NCBI GenBank assembly: GCA_039029915.1
Contig: JBCCFD010000403.1
Span: forward strand, 1-7,570
Origin: QQUD01 sp039029915
Lineage (GTDB): Bacteria; Chloroflexota; Anaerolineae; Promineifilales; Promineifilaceae
Length of the DNA: 7,570 nt
Reading direction: 5' to 3'
Part shown: piece by piece, positions 1 through 6,029 of the stretch
Position numbering within the stretch: position 1 is the first letter of the stretch
Layout: each line of letters opens with the position of its first letter
The notes under the pieces: model-generated
Seen by the model: only the letters and a program-made list of their open reading frames with translations
What the model was told of the DNA's origin: nothing
The model's database searches: none
Position numbers and translations under genes: made by a program

Positions 1-435
1 ATCACCCAGCACAAAATCAGTCACAATAACATCGGGATCTACTTCTAAAAGCAGTTCTACGTTTGACACAGCGATCTGAACGGCACCAAAATCAACAACA
101 TCTTCATTGATTTCAGAAAAGCGCTCATACAGCCCTGGGACATCGGCCGTATTATTAAAATCAACGGCATCCGCTCTAGCGGCAACCGGCTGGTCAATGA
201 CGACAAAAAACTGGGTAATTGTAGAGCTTAAGACCACGATTTTGTTGACATCAACTGGAACGCAATCTGCGCCACCCCCGTGTTCAATAAGCCGAAAGCC
301 AGCTTCACATTCAGTCACAGGTGTTGGTTCTGCCCGTAGCCATAGCACAAACGATCCAATAAGTACGACCAACACGAGGATAATCCACAACAAAACTTTC
401 CCAATACGCTTTAAGATTGTGCCAACTCGTTTCAT
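1..435 (-). CDS. Membrane-anchored siderophore-type ABC substrate-binding protein, 3' end cut off by window (paralog 1)
   Basis: Starts at the ATG at 435-433 and stays open for 145 codons to the window edge, so only the N-terminal part is seen. Residues 1-13 are basic (MKRVGTILKRIGK), residues 14-33 form a hydrophobic membrane helix, and W32, R34, E36, P37 and V-T-E-C43 follow. A second Cys lies at position 58. The N-lobe continues through A-D-V-P-G-L-Y-E-R and a conserved N-V-E at about 125-127, then D-P-D-V-I-V-T. The helix has no lipobox, so the protein is probably held at the outer face of the membrane by this helix. Its start is 4 nt after the stop of the preceding gene, and the nearest ribosome-binding-like bases (AGAG) lie inside that gene's last codons, which suggests translational coupling. 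By family it should capture a ferric-siderophore or related chelate for an ABC importer; the ligand cannot be read from sequence. Family assignment is firm; its 3' end and completeness are unknown. Confidence 0.88.
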   Translation of the reverse strand, partial: MKRVGTILKRIGKVLLWIILVLVVLIGSFVLWLRAEPTPVTECEAGFRLIEHGGGADCVPVDVNKIVVLSSTITQFFVVIDQPVAARADAVDFNNTADVPGLYERFSEINEDVVDFGAVQIAVSNVELLLEVDPDVIVTDFVLGD

Positions 436-439
436 GTCT

Positions 440-1510
440 CTACTCTAATCTCAATGGATTCGGTGCAACCTCTTCAGGATCTACACCCGCCACATGCCGA
501 AACAGGTCATCAAGAACGGCATGGGCCGAGTAAATGCCCGTGGCTGCCCAGTAAATATCAACCTCATGGACGGTGTTTGCATCTTCAGCGTCTAGAAATT
601 GAAAAAGCGGATCGCTGCGAAATGTATCAACGACCGATGATGATGTGGTCTCAAGATTTGTTTCAAAGGTCCAATCGGGCAGGCCACCATACAAAAAGAG
701 ATAGTCAGCATCGATTAAATCTATCCGCTCATCGCTCACCCGAATTTCATATAAATCAGGGGTTTCTTCAATTAGCGCTAGTTGCTCCTCTGGAAACGAA
801 AAGCCAACATCACGAATAATTTGGCCAGAAAAAGAGGCTGGCAGCTGAACTCTCGCTAAATCTTGGAAGATGCGGACATTAGAAATCGTAATCTCAGAAG
901 GATCATCAAATTGAGCTCGTAAAATTTCTACCCGCGCGTCATACTCAGCCAGCAACCGCTCCGCTTCCGCCTGCTCTCCAATCAGGTCACCGGCAAAAAG
1001 CGTCATCTCTTTCCAAGTATCCAAGTGGGTCAAGATTATGACTGGCGCAATAGTTTCCGCTGGTTTGACCAGATCACCTAGGTCAAATTCAGTGATGATC
1101 ACATCGGGGTCTACTTCCAAAAGTAGCTCGAGATTTTGAGCCGCCCCACCTTGAACCGTTCCTAAATCAATAACCCCTTCGTTTACTTCCCTCAGGCGTG
1201 AATATAGTCCGGGAATATCGGCCGCTGTAAAGTAATCGAGAACACCAACCATCATGGCTGATGGCTGGTCAACAGCGATAAAGAACTGATTAACGGATGT
1301 GCTGTTCAACAATATTTTGCTGGCGTTTTCTGGTACACAGTCTGCCCCGCTTGCATTTTCAATAAGCCGAAAACCGGCCTCGCACTCAGTCACCTCTCTG
1401 GGCTCAGATCGAATCCAGATGAAGAGCGAACCGGCGAGTAGGACAAGCAGGAGCAAAACTAAAGCTATGATTTTGGCCGCTCTTTTGGCAAATTTTTTGA
1501 ATCTAGTCAT
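440..1510 (-). CDS. Membrane-anchored siderophore-type ABC substrate-binding protein (paralog 2)
   Basis: 356 residues, close to the family's usual 300-350 plus an anchor. The order is a basic N-terminus (residues 1-13), a membrane helix at about 14-33, W32-I-R, V-T-E-C43, C58, then an N-lobe with the core strand at about 65-70, A-A-D-I-P-G-L-Y at 96-103, N-L-E128 and D-P-D-V-I-I at 134-139. The interlobe helix runs through L-L-A-E-Y-D-A-R (186-193). The C-lobe carries S-F-S-G-Q-I-I (226-232), V-G-F-S-F-P and D-A-D-Y-L-F-L-Y, and the tail reads A-G-V-D-P-E-E-V-A-P-N-P. E128 matches the N-lobe Glu that docks to the permease in BtuF; the C-lobe counterpart is R233, followed by D234. An AAGGA ribosome-binding site (1517-1521) overlaps the stop codon of the preceding gene, 6 nt before the ATG, supporting this start. 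The probable role is extracytoplasmic capture of a ferric-siderophore-like ligand. The ligand is unknown. Confidence 0.92.
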   Translation of the reverse strand: MTRFKKFAKRAAKIIALVLLLLVLLAGSLFIWIRSEPREVTECEAGFRLIENASGADCVPENASKILLNSTSVNQFFIAVDQPSAMMVGVLDYFTAADIPGLYSRLREVNEGVIDLGTVQGGAAQNLELLLEVDPDVIITEFDLGDLVKPAETIAPVIILTHLDTWKEMTLFAGDLIGEQAEAERLLAEYDARVEILRAQFDDPSEITISNVRIFQDLARVQLPASFSGQIIRDVGFSFPEEQLALIEETPDLYEIRVSDERIDLIDADYLFLYGGLPDWTFETNLETTSSSVVDTFRSDPLFQFLDAEDANTVHEVDIYWAATGIYSAHAVLDDLFRHVAGVDPEEVAPNPLRLE

Positions 1511-1519
1511 TCTTTTTCC

Positions 1520-2599
1520 TTATTCCAACCGCAGTGGGTTAGGTGAAACAACCTCAGGATCAACACCAGCGACGTAGCGAAACAGATCATCTAAAACATA
1601 ATGAGCTGAATAGATGCCGGTCATTGACCAGTGAATATCAACGTCGTAAACGGTGCCCTCTTGAGCTGCGTTCAGAAATGGATATAGTGGGTCATTCCGA
1701 AATTCATCTGTCAGTTCATCACTTTCAGTTTCAAGATCAGAAAGGATGTCTGAGAATATGTAGTCGGTGAACCCAGGATAGATAAAGATAAAATCACCAT
1801 CTGCTAAATCAATCCGCTCATCGCTAAAATCGATTTCAAGCTGTTCTGGTGAGTCTTCAATAAGCTCTAGTTGGGCTGGGGGGAATGAAAAGCCTACATC
1901 GTTGATTATTTGGCCCGCAAAGGAGATAGGGAGCTGTATGCTGGGCCTTTCGTGATAAAGTCGAACGTGGGAAACAGTGATTTCTGCCGGATTATCAAAT
2001 TGATCTCGTAATGTTTGCACACGTTGTTCATACGCTTCAAGGAGGGCAACGGCCGTATCTCGCTCACCAATCAAATCCCCCGACATCAACGTCACCTCTT
2101 TCCACGTTCCCAAATCCGTCAGCAAGACAACCGGCGCAACCACTGAGGCCGTCTTAGTCAAATCACCAACGACCCATTCGCTAATGATCACATCGGGCTG
2201 TATTTGCAACAGTAGTTCAACATTTTGGGCCACTCCACCATCCACTCGACCTAAATCAAGCGTATCTTCATTCACATCACGCAATCGGTCATACAGTCCG
2301 GGAATGTCAGCCGCCGTGTAGTGATCAAGCACCTCAACCGTCATCGCCATAGGGTGATCAATCGCTACATAAAATTGGCTAGCCGCCGTGCTGTACGTCA
2401 AAACCTTACTGGCATCTTCCGGCACGCAGGTCGCGCCTTCCGTATGCTCAAATAGCCGGTAACCTGGCTCACATTCCGTCACTTGTTCAGGCTCACTCCG
2501 TAACCAAATAAAAAACGCGCCCACCAGCACGGCTAAACCTAGCAGAGCGATTAGCATCACTTTTGCGATTCTTTTAAAAAACCTACCGGCCTTCTTCAT
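1520..2599 (-). CDS. Membrane-anchored siderophore-type ABC substrate-binding protein (paralog 3)
   Basis: 359 residues with the same plan as its neighbours. A basic start (MKKAGRFFKRIAK) precedes a membrane helix at about 14-33, then W32-L-R, V-T-E-C43, Y-R-L-F-E-H, C58, A-A-D-I-P-G-L-Y (96-103), N-V-E128 and P-D-V-I-I-S-E-W. The interlobe helix, the S-F-A-G-Q-I-I-N-D-V-G segment and the A-G-V-D-P-E-V-V-S-P-N-P tail follow. The C-lobe docking position is N233 rather than Glu. The stretch before F-R-N-D-P-L-Y is a few residues longer than in paralogs 2, 4 and 5 and is rich in acidic residues (S-D-L-E-T-E-S-D-E). There is no lipobox, so it is probably helix-anchored. The start is supported by AAGG at 2607-2610, 7 nt before the ATG. 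Upstream lies a 41-nt gap, the longest between intact genes here; downstream the next gene follows after 9 nt. The family is certain and a siderophore-like ligand is likely but unproven. Confidence 0.92.
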   Translation of the reverse strand: MKKAGRFFKRIAKVMLIALLGLAVLVGAFFIWLRSEPEQVTECEPGYRLFEHTEGATCVPEDASKVLTYSTAASQFYVAIDHPMAMTVEVLDHYTAADIPGLYDRLRDVNEDTLDLGRVDGGVAQNVELLLQIQPDVIISEWVVGDLTKTASVVAPVVLLTDLGTWKEVTLMSGDLIGERDTAVALLEAYEQRVQTLRDQFDNPAEITVSHVRLYHERPSIQLPISFAGQIINDVGFSFPPAQLELIEDSPEQLEIDFSDERIDLADGDFIFIYPGFTDYIFSDILSDLETESDELTDEFRNDPLYPFLNAAQEGTVYDVDIHWSMTGIYSAHYVLDDLFRYVAGVDPEVVSPNPLRLE

Positions 2600-2640
2600 T
2601 GCGCTACCTTGTTTTCAGCCCTAAATCCAGTTTGATTCAC

Positions 2641-3714
2641 TTATTTCAGTAAAAGCGGATTAGGAGAGACTTCCTCAGGGTCTACACCCGCTACATAGCG
2701 GAACAAATCGTCTAATAAAAAATGTGCTGAATAGATGCCGGGCACAGTCCAATGCATGTCAACTTCATGCACTTTTCCAGATTCAGCCGCACTTAGGAAT
2801 TGGAAAAGCGGATCACTTTGAAATTCATCGATCAAGCTAGGGCCATCAACACCCAAATTAGTCATAACAAACTCAGTTGATCCTACAAAGATAAAAAGAA
2901 AATCAGCATCGATGAGATCGAGCCGCTCTTCGCTAAAATCAATTTGAAATCTCTCAGGTGTATCTTCAACAAGTGCCAATTGAGGCTCGGGAAAAGAGAA
3001 ACCAACCTCGCTGATAACCTGTCCCGCAAATGAGGCGGGCAACTGTACACCAGCCCTATCTTCAAAAAGACGAACATTGGAGATAGTGATTTCGGCAGGA
3101 TCATCAAACTGCTGGCGCAGTAGCTCAACACGCCCTTCATACGCCTCAATGAGATCTTCCGCCCGTTGTTGCTCGCCAATGATGTCACCTGACCGAACCG
3201 TGACTTCTTTCCAAGATTCTAAATCTGTTAGAAACACAACTGGGGCAATCACGCCAGCCGCTTTGGCGACATCGTCACTAACAACCCATTCGCTCACGAT
3301 GAGATCAGGCTCAATTTGCAATAGAAGTTCGAGATTTGGCCCTATGGCACCTCCATTGACTCGGCCTAGATCAAGCCCGCCTTCGTTCACTTGTCGCAGC
3401 CGCTCATACAAACCTGGAATATCAGCGGCCGTAAAAGTATCGAGGTCATCGACGAGCATTGCCATTGGGCGCTCTGTTGCCACCATAAGCTGGCTGATCG
3501 TTGTGCTATAGGCGAGGATTCTGCTTGGCGCTTCAGGCACACAGGTTGCACCTTGGGCGTGCTCAAAAAGCCGGAACCCAGATTCGCATTCGGTCACCGG
3601 CTGAGGGTCACGGCGCAACCAAACCAAAAAAGCGCCAACCAGCACGGCCAGCACAAGCAACACGCCCAATAGAATTTTTCCTATTCTTCTTAAAACAGTT
3701 CCTACCCGGTTCAT
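2641..3714 (-). CDS. Membrane-anchored siderophore-type ABC substrate-binding protein (paralog 4)
   Basis: 357 residues. The N-terminus M-N-R-V-G-T-V-L-R-R-I-G-K leads into a membrane helix at about 14-33, then W32-L-R-R-D-P, V-T-E-C43, F-R-L-F-E-H-A and C58. The N-lobe has A-A-D-I-P-G-L-Y, G-P-N-L-E129 and E-P-D-L-I-V-S-E-W. It is two residues longer than paralog 2 up to the C-lobe: one extra residue before N-L-E and one in V-V-S-D-D-V-A-K. The C-lobe has S-F-A-G-Q-V-I-S-E-V-G-F-S-F-P and ends A-G-V-D-P-E-E-V-S-P-N-P-L-L-L-K, the only copy ending in Lys rather than Leu-Glu. The C-lobe docking position is Ser (about 235) followed by Glu. No strong Shine-Dalgarno stands before the ATG, only GAG-rich bases, so expression may rely on coupling to the gene 27 nt upstream. 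Predicted role: capture of a ferric-siderophore-type ligand at the outer membrane face. Confidence 0.92.
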   Translation of the reverse strand: MNRVGTVLRRIGKILLGVLLVLAVLVGAFLVWLRRDPQPVTECESGFRLFEHAQGATCVPEAPSRILAYSTTISQLMVATERPMAMLVDDLDTFTAADIPGLYERLRQVNEGGLDLGRVNGGAIGPNLELLLQIEPDLIVSEWVVSDDVAKAAGVIAPVVFLTDLESWKEVTVRSGDIIGEQQRAEDLIEAYEGRVELLRQQFDDPAEITISNVRLFEDRAGVQLPASFAGQVISEVGFSFPEPQLALVEDTPERFQIDFSEERLDLIDADFLFIFVGSTEFVMTNLGVDGPSLIDEFQSDPLFQFLSAAESGKVHEVDMHWTVPGIYSAHFLLDDLFRYVAGVDPEEVSPNPLLLK

Positions 3715-3741
3715 ATTAATCGAGTCTCTTTTCTCTAAGCC

Positions 3742-4812
3742 CTACTCCAACCGCAATGGATTCGGTGACACGGCTTCAGGATCGACGCCAGCTACGTGGC
3801 GAAACAGGTCATCTAAGACATAGTGGGCTGAGTAAATTCCCGTTACCGACCAATACACATCCACCTCATACACATTCCCCGTTTCTACAGCATCTAAAAA
3901 TTGGTAGATTGGTTCGTTTGTAAAGGCATCAACCAGCTCTCCGCTTGACGTTTCCAAATTATTAACAAGCGTCGACTCAGGAAATCCACCATATAAAAAA
4001 AGAAAATCACCATCTAGCAGGTCCACTCGTTCTTCACTTAATACGAGTTCTATCTGTTCAGGTGAATCTTTAGCCGCCTCCACTTGGCCTTCTGGTAATG
4101 AAAACCCAACGTCGGTAATAATTTGACCCGCAAAGGAATCTGCCAGATTAACGGCCGTTCGGTCGGGATAGAGTCGCACAATAGAAATTGAGATTTCGGC
4201 CGGATCGTCAAACTGGTCTCTTAAAATTTGGAGGCGTGCTTCATAATCAGCAATGAGGGCAACGGCTGTTTCTCGCTCGCCAATCACCTCTGCACTCCCC
4301 AACATTTTTGATTGCCAAGAATCGGCCGTGTTAAACACAATAACGGGTGCGATGACCTCAGCCGGTTTGCTAAAATCACCCACAGGCCACTCAGTCACAA
4401 TCACATCCGGTTGAATTTCAAAAAGCAGTTCAAAATTAGGGGCAAGGCCCCCTTGAACATTTCCCAAATCAAGCACCCCTTCATTCACATCGCGAAGTTT
4501 CTCATACAAACCAGGAATATCTGCCGCGGTGAAGGTATCAATCGTGTCTGTCATCATGGCAAGGGGATGATCGATTGCCACATAAAATTGGCTGGCCGTT
4601 GGGCTAATTGCCAAGACCCGGCTAGCAGAGTCCGAAACACAATCCGAGCCATCAGCATGTGAAATAAGGCGAAAACCCGCTTCGCATTCTGTCACCGCTT
4701 CGGGCTCTATTCTCACCCAGATCAGCACGCCAACCGTTACCAGAATGAACGCAAGTAGTAGGTATAAAAAAAGTTTGCCCGCTTTTTTCAAGAAATTGCC
4801 AACGCTCTGCAT
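3742..4812 (-). CDS. Membrane-anchored siderophore-type ABC substrate-binding protein (paralog 5)
   Basis: Two ATG codons are adjacent (4815-4813 and 4812-4810). I choose the second. It gives 356 residues, puts the conserved Trp at 32 and the Cys pair at 43 and 58 exactly as in paralogs 1-4, and gives the AGGTGG site a better distance. The helix spans about 14-33. The N-lobe has A-A-D-I-P-G-L-Y, P-N-F-E128 and Q-P-D-V-I-V-T-E-W. The interlobe region and S-F-A-G-Q-I-I-T-D-V-G-F-S-L-P follow, and the tail is A-G-V-D-P-E-A-V-S-P-N-P. It diverges from the others around the N-lobe/linker boundary (N-T-A-D-S-W-Q-S-K-M where relatives have W-K-E-V-T) and has L-A-D-S-F instead of L-P-A-S-F; both could alter ligand contacts. 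T233 replaces the C-lobe docking Glu. The start lies 8 nt after the preceding stop, suggesting tight coupling. The ligand is unknown. Confidence 0.91.
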   Translation of the reverse strand: MQSVGNFLKKAGKLFLYLLLAFILVTVGVLIWVRIEPEAVTECEAGFRLISHADGSDCVSDSASRVLAISPTASQFYVAIDHPLAMMTDTIDTFTAADIPGLYEKLRDVNEGVLDLGNVQGGLAPNFELLFEIQPDVIVTEWPVGDFSKPAEVIAPVIVFNTADSWQSKMLGSAEVIGERETAVALIADYEARLQILRDQFDDPAEISISIVRLYPDRTAVNLADSFAGQIITDVGFSLPEGQVEAAKDSPEQIELVLSEERVDLLDGDFLFLYGGFPESTLVNNLETSSGELVDAFTNEPIYQFLDAVETGNVYEVDVYWSVTGIYSAHYVLDDLFRHVAGVDPEAVSPNPLRLE

Positions 4813-4815
4813 CAT

Positions 4816-4822
4816 CCCACCT
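4816..4822 (-). promoter_or_regulatory. Ribosome-binding site that decides the start of paralog 5
   Basis: On the minus strand the bases AGGTGGG sit directly before a double ATG and overlap the TAG stop of the upstream gene. The purine core is only 1 nt from the first ATG but 4 nt from the second (7 nt measured from the AGG part), so initiation at 4812 fits better. Alignment of the N-terminus with the other paralogs agrees. Confidence 0.6.
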
Positions 4823-5870
4823 ATCTCACGCGAAGCGGATTCGGAGCAACTTCTTCAGGATCAACACCAGCCACATGCAAAAACAGATCATCTAAAATGG
4901 CGTGGGCCGCATAGATACCCGTCATCCCCCAATAGAGATCAACTTCATACACATCCCCATTTTGGACGGCATCTAATGTTTGGAATACGGGATCATTTTG
5001 CAACCCTTCAACAAGGGCGCTGCCGGTCGTCTCTTCAAGAAGCGAGTCAGGAAACGCACCGTAAAGGAGGACAACATCTGCATCGAGCAGAGAGATCAGC
5101 TCATCACTAATCGAAGCCGAAACCCTATAATCGGCCGTGTTCGGTGCATCTTCGAGAAATTGGAGCTGTGCTTCGGGGAAAGAAAAGCCCACTTCAGTGA
5201 TTATTTGACCACCGAAGGAGGCCGGTAAGCGCATATTCTGCCCTTCTTCAAAGACTCGCACGTGAGAAATCGTAATCGTTGAGGGATCATCAAACTGGGC
5301 GCGAAGAATTTCTACGCGCGCTTCGTAGTCCGCAATAAGCATCTCTGCTGCCTCGTGCTCACCAATGATATCTGCCACTTTCAACATCCCGATCTTCCAA
5401 GGGTCTGAAGAATCTAGCACCACAACGGGAGCAACCTGCTCAAGAAGCTTGTTAGCATCCCCTACGCTAAAGCCGCTAATAATCACATCAGGATCGGCCG
5501 TGACCAATGCTTCCAAATTGGGTGGAAAACCGCCAACATCTGGCACGTCAGCAGTTAGTTCATTCCACGGCTCTTCCAAGGCAGGAAAGTTAGAAATAAG
5601 AAACTCATCAAGAAGCCCAATGCGCGCCGCTGGAGGATAGTTAACGGCCAGAAAGAATTGATCGGAGGGAGGGCCAAAGGCAACGGGTCTCTCCACTTTT
5701 TCAGGAATGCAAGAAGCTCCTTGGCTATGCTCAAACAGCCGAAAGCCAGCATCGCACTCAGTCACTTCGGCGGGTTCAATGCGCAGCCAAATAACAAAGG
5801 CCCCGATAATGACAATAAGCGCCAGCAAAATGTATAGCGCGACTTTTCCTATTCGTTTAATAATTTTCAT
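4821..5870 (-). CDS. Membrane-anchored siderophore-type ABC substrate-binding protein, divergent copy (paralog 6)
   Basis: 349 residues, the most divergent of the anchored group. Its N-terminus is four residues shorter (MKIIKRIGK, helix at about 10-29, W28-L-R-I-E-P, V-T-E-C39, C54). The N-lobe also lacks the A-A-D-I-P-G-L-Y-x-x-L-R-x-V-N-E stretch of its relatives; S-N-F-P-A-L-E-E-P-W-N-E-L stands there and the loop is about four residues shorter. It keeps P-P-N-L-E120, D-P-D-V-I-I-S-G-F (Gly where others have Glu or Asp), S-F-G-G-Q-I-I-T225-E-V-G-F-S-F-P, D-A-D-V-V-L-L-Y-G and A-G-V-D-P-E-E-V-A-P-N-P. Its only plausible ribosome-binding bases (GGAG, about 12 nt before the ATG) lie in the last codons of the decayed SBP copy upstream, so it is the first intact gene after a broken one. 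The different N-lobe suggests a different ligand. The stop codon overlaps the ribosome-binding site of the next gene. Confidence 0.91.
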   Translation of the reverse strand: MKIIKRIGKVALYILLALIVIIGAFVIWLRIEPAEVTECDAGFRLFEHSQGASCIPEKVERPVAFGPPSDQFFLAVNYPPAARIGLLDEFLISNFPALEEPWNELTADVPDVGGFPPNLEALVTADPDVIISGFSVGDANKLLEQVAPVVVLDSSDPWKIGMLKVADIIGEHEAAEMLIADYEARVEILRAQFDDPSTITISHVRVFEEGQNMRLPASFGGQIITEVGFSFPEAQLQFLEDAPNTADYRVSASISDELISLLDADVVLLYGAFPDSLLEETTGSALVEGLQNDPVFQTLDAVQNGDVYEVDLYWGMTGIYAAHAILDDLFLHVAGVDPEEVAPNPLRVR

Positions 5871-5879
5871 AATAGTCTA

Positions 5880-6029
5880 CTACTCCAACACGTCCACGAT
5901 GTCATTAAGCAGCGCCTGTTGCCCACGAAATTCGGGCTATCCCAGCCGATCCATAATAGTGATGCTTTCAGGCTGCACAACGGGAAGCTGCTGCCACAGG
6001 GGATCATTCATTACTTCATCAAAGGCTTC
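5880..6029 (-). pseudogene. C-terminal remnant of a ninth siderophore-type substrate-binding protein
   Basis: The 157 nt between the lipoprotein gene and paralog 6 are not empty. Read on the minus strand from about 6029 they encode E-A-F-D-E-V-M-N-D-P-L-W-Q-Q-L-P-V-V-Q, then about eleven residues, a TAG at 5939-5937, and then R-G-Q-Q-A-L-L-N-D-I-V-D-V-L-E up to a double TAG at 5882-5877. This matches the last 45-50 residues of the lipoprotein next door (S-P-L-W-Q-Q-L-D-V-A-Q ... I-L-D-D-F-E-A-I-L-L). The TAG falls on the twelfth residue after the V-x-Q, the place of the conserved Trp in the lipoprotein, so one TGG to TAG change could explain it. No start, N-lobe or linker survives; a chance ATG overlapping the upstream gene's end is unlikely to be used. 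It overlaps that gene's stop codon by 2 nt in a different frame. Most likely it is a copy whose 5' part was deleted when the array rearranged. Confidence 0.8.

Larger units (their letters stand above)
1..5870 (-). repeat. Tandem array of six diverged direct gene repeats, unit about 1.06-1.12 kb
   Basis: Successive start codons at 5870, 4812, 3714, 2599, 1510 and 435 are 1058, 1098, 1115, 1089 and 1075 nt apart. Each unit carries the same protein landmarks in the same order: basic start, helix, W-x-R-x-(E/D)-P, V-T-E-C, second Cys and N-(L/V/F)-E. The five complete units also share S-F-(S/A/G)-G-Q-(I/V)-I, V-G-F-S and A-G-V-D-P. Short DNA identities are visible at the gene ends, for example CAATGGATTCGGTG near 453 and 3755. 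The copies are clearly diverged and the spacers differ in length and sequence, so the duplications look old, with possible later exchange between copies. The array may continue to the left. Confidence 0.85.

Noticed and set aside
1382..1393. V-T-E-C in the anchored paralogs as a lipobox (example from paralog 2)
   Set aside because: Glu just before Cys is not tolerated in lipoboxes, and a charged R-x-E-P stretch separates it from the hydrophobic helix.
2600..2640. Promoter or terminator in the 41-nt gap
   Set aside because: I see no stable hairpin followed by a T-run and no convincing -35/-10 pair; the gap is just long enough for a ribosome-binding site.
3077..3511. Plus-strand open frame of 144 codons, and similar plus-strand frames such as 107-448, 454-819 and 4745-5110
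   Set aside because: They lie antisense to well-conserved SBP genes, recur at matching places in several paralogs as mirror images, and their translations are Ser/Arg/His-rich with no recognisable domain.
1..5870. CRISPR array or insertion-sequence repeats as the source of the periodicity
   Set aside because: The period of about 1.1 kb equals a whole coding gene and all repeat units are homologous SBP genes; there are no short regular repeats, terminal inverted repeats or transposase.
5937..5939. Amber readthrough or pyrrolysine at the TAG in the remnant
   Set aside because: The remnant has no start, N-lobe or linker, so decay is the simpler explanation; no Pyl machinery is visible here.
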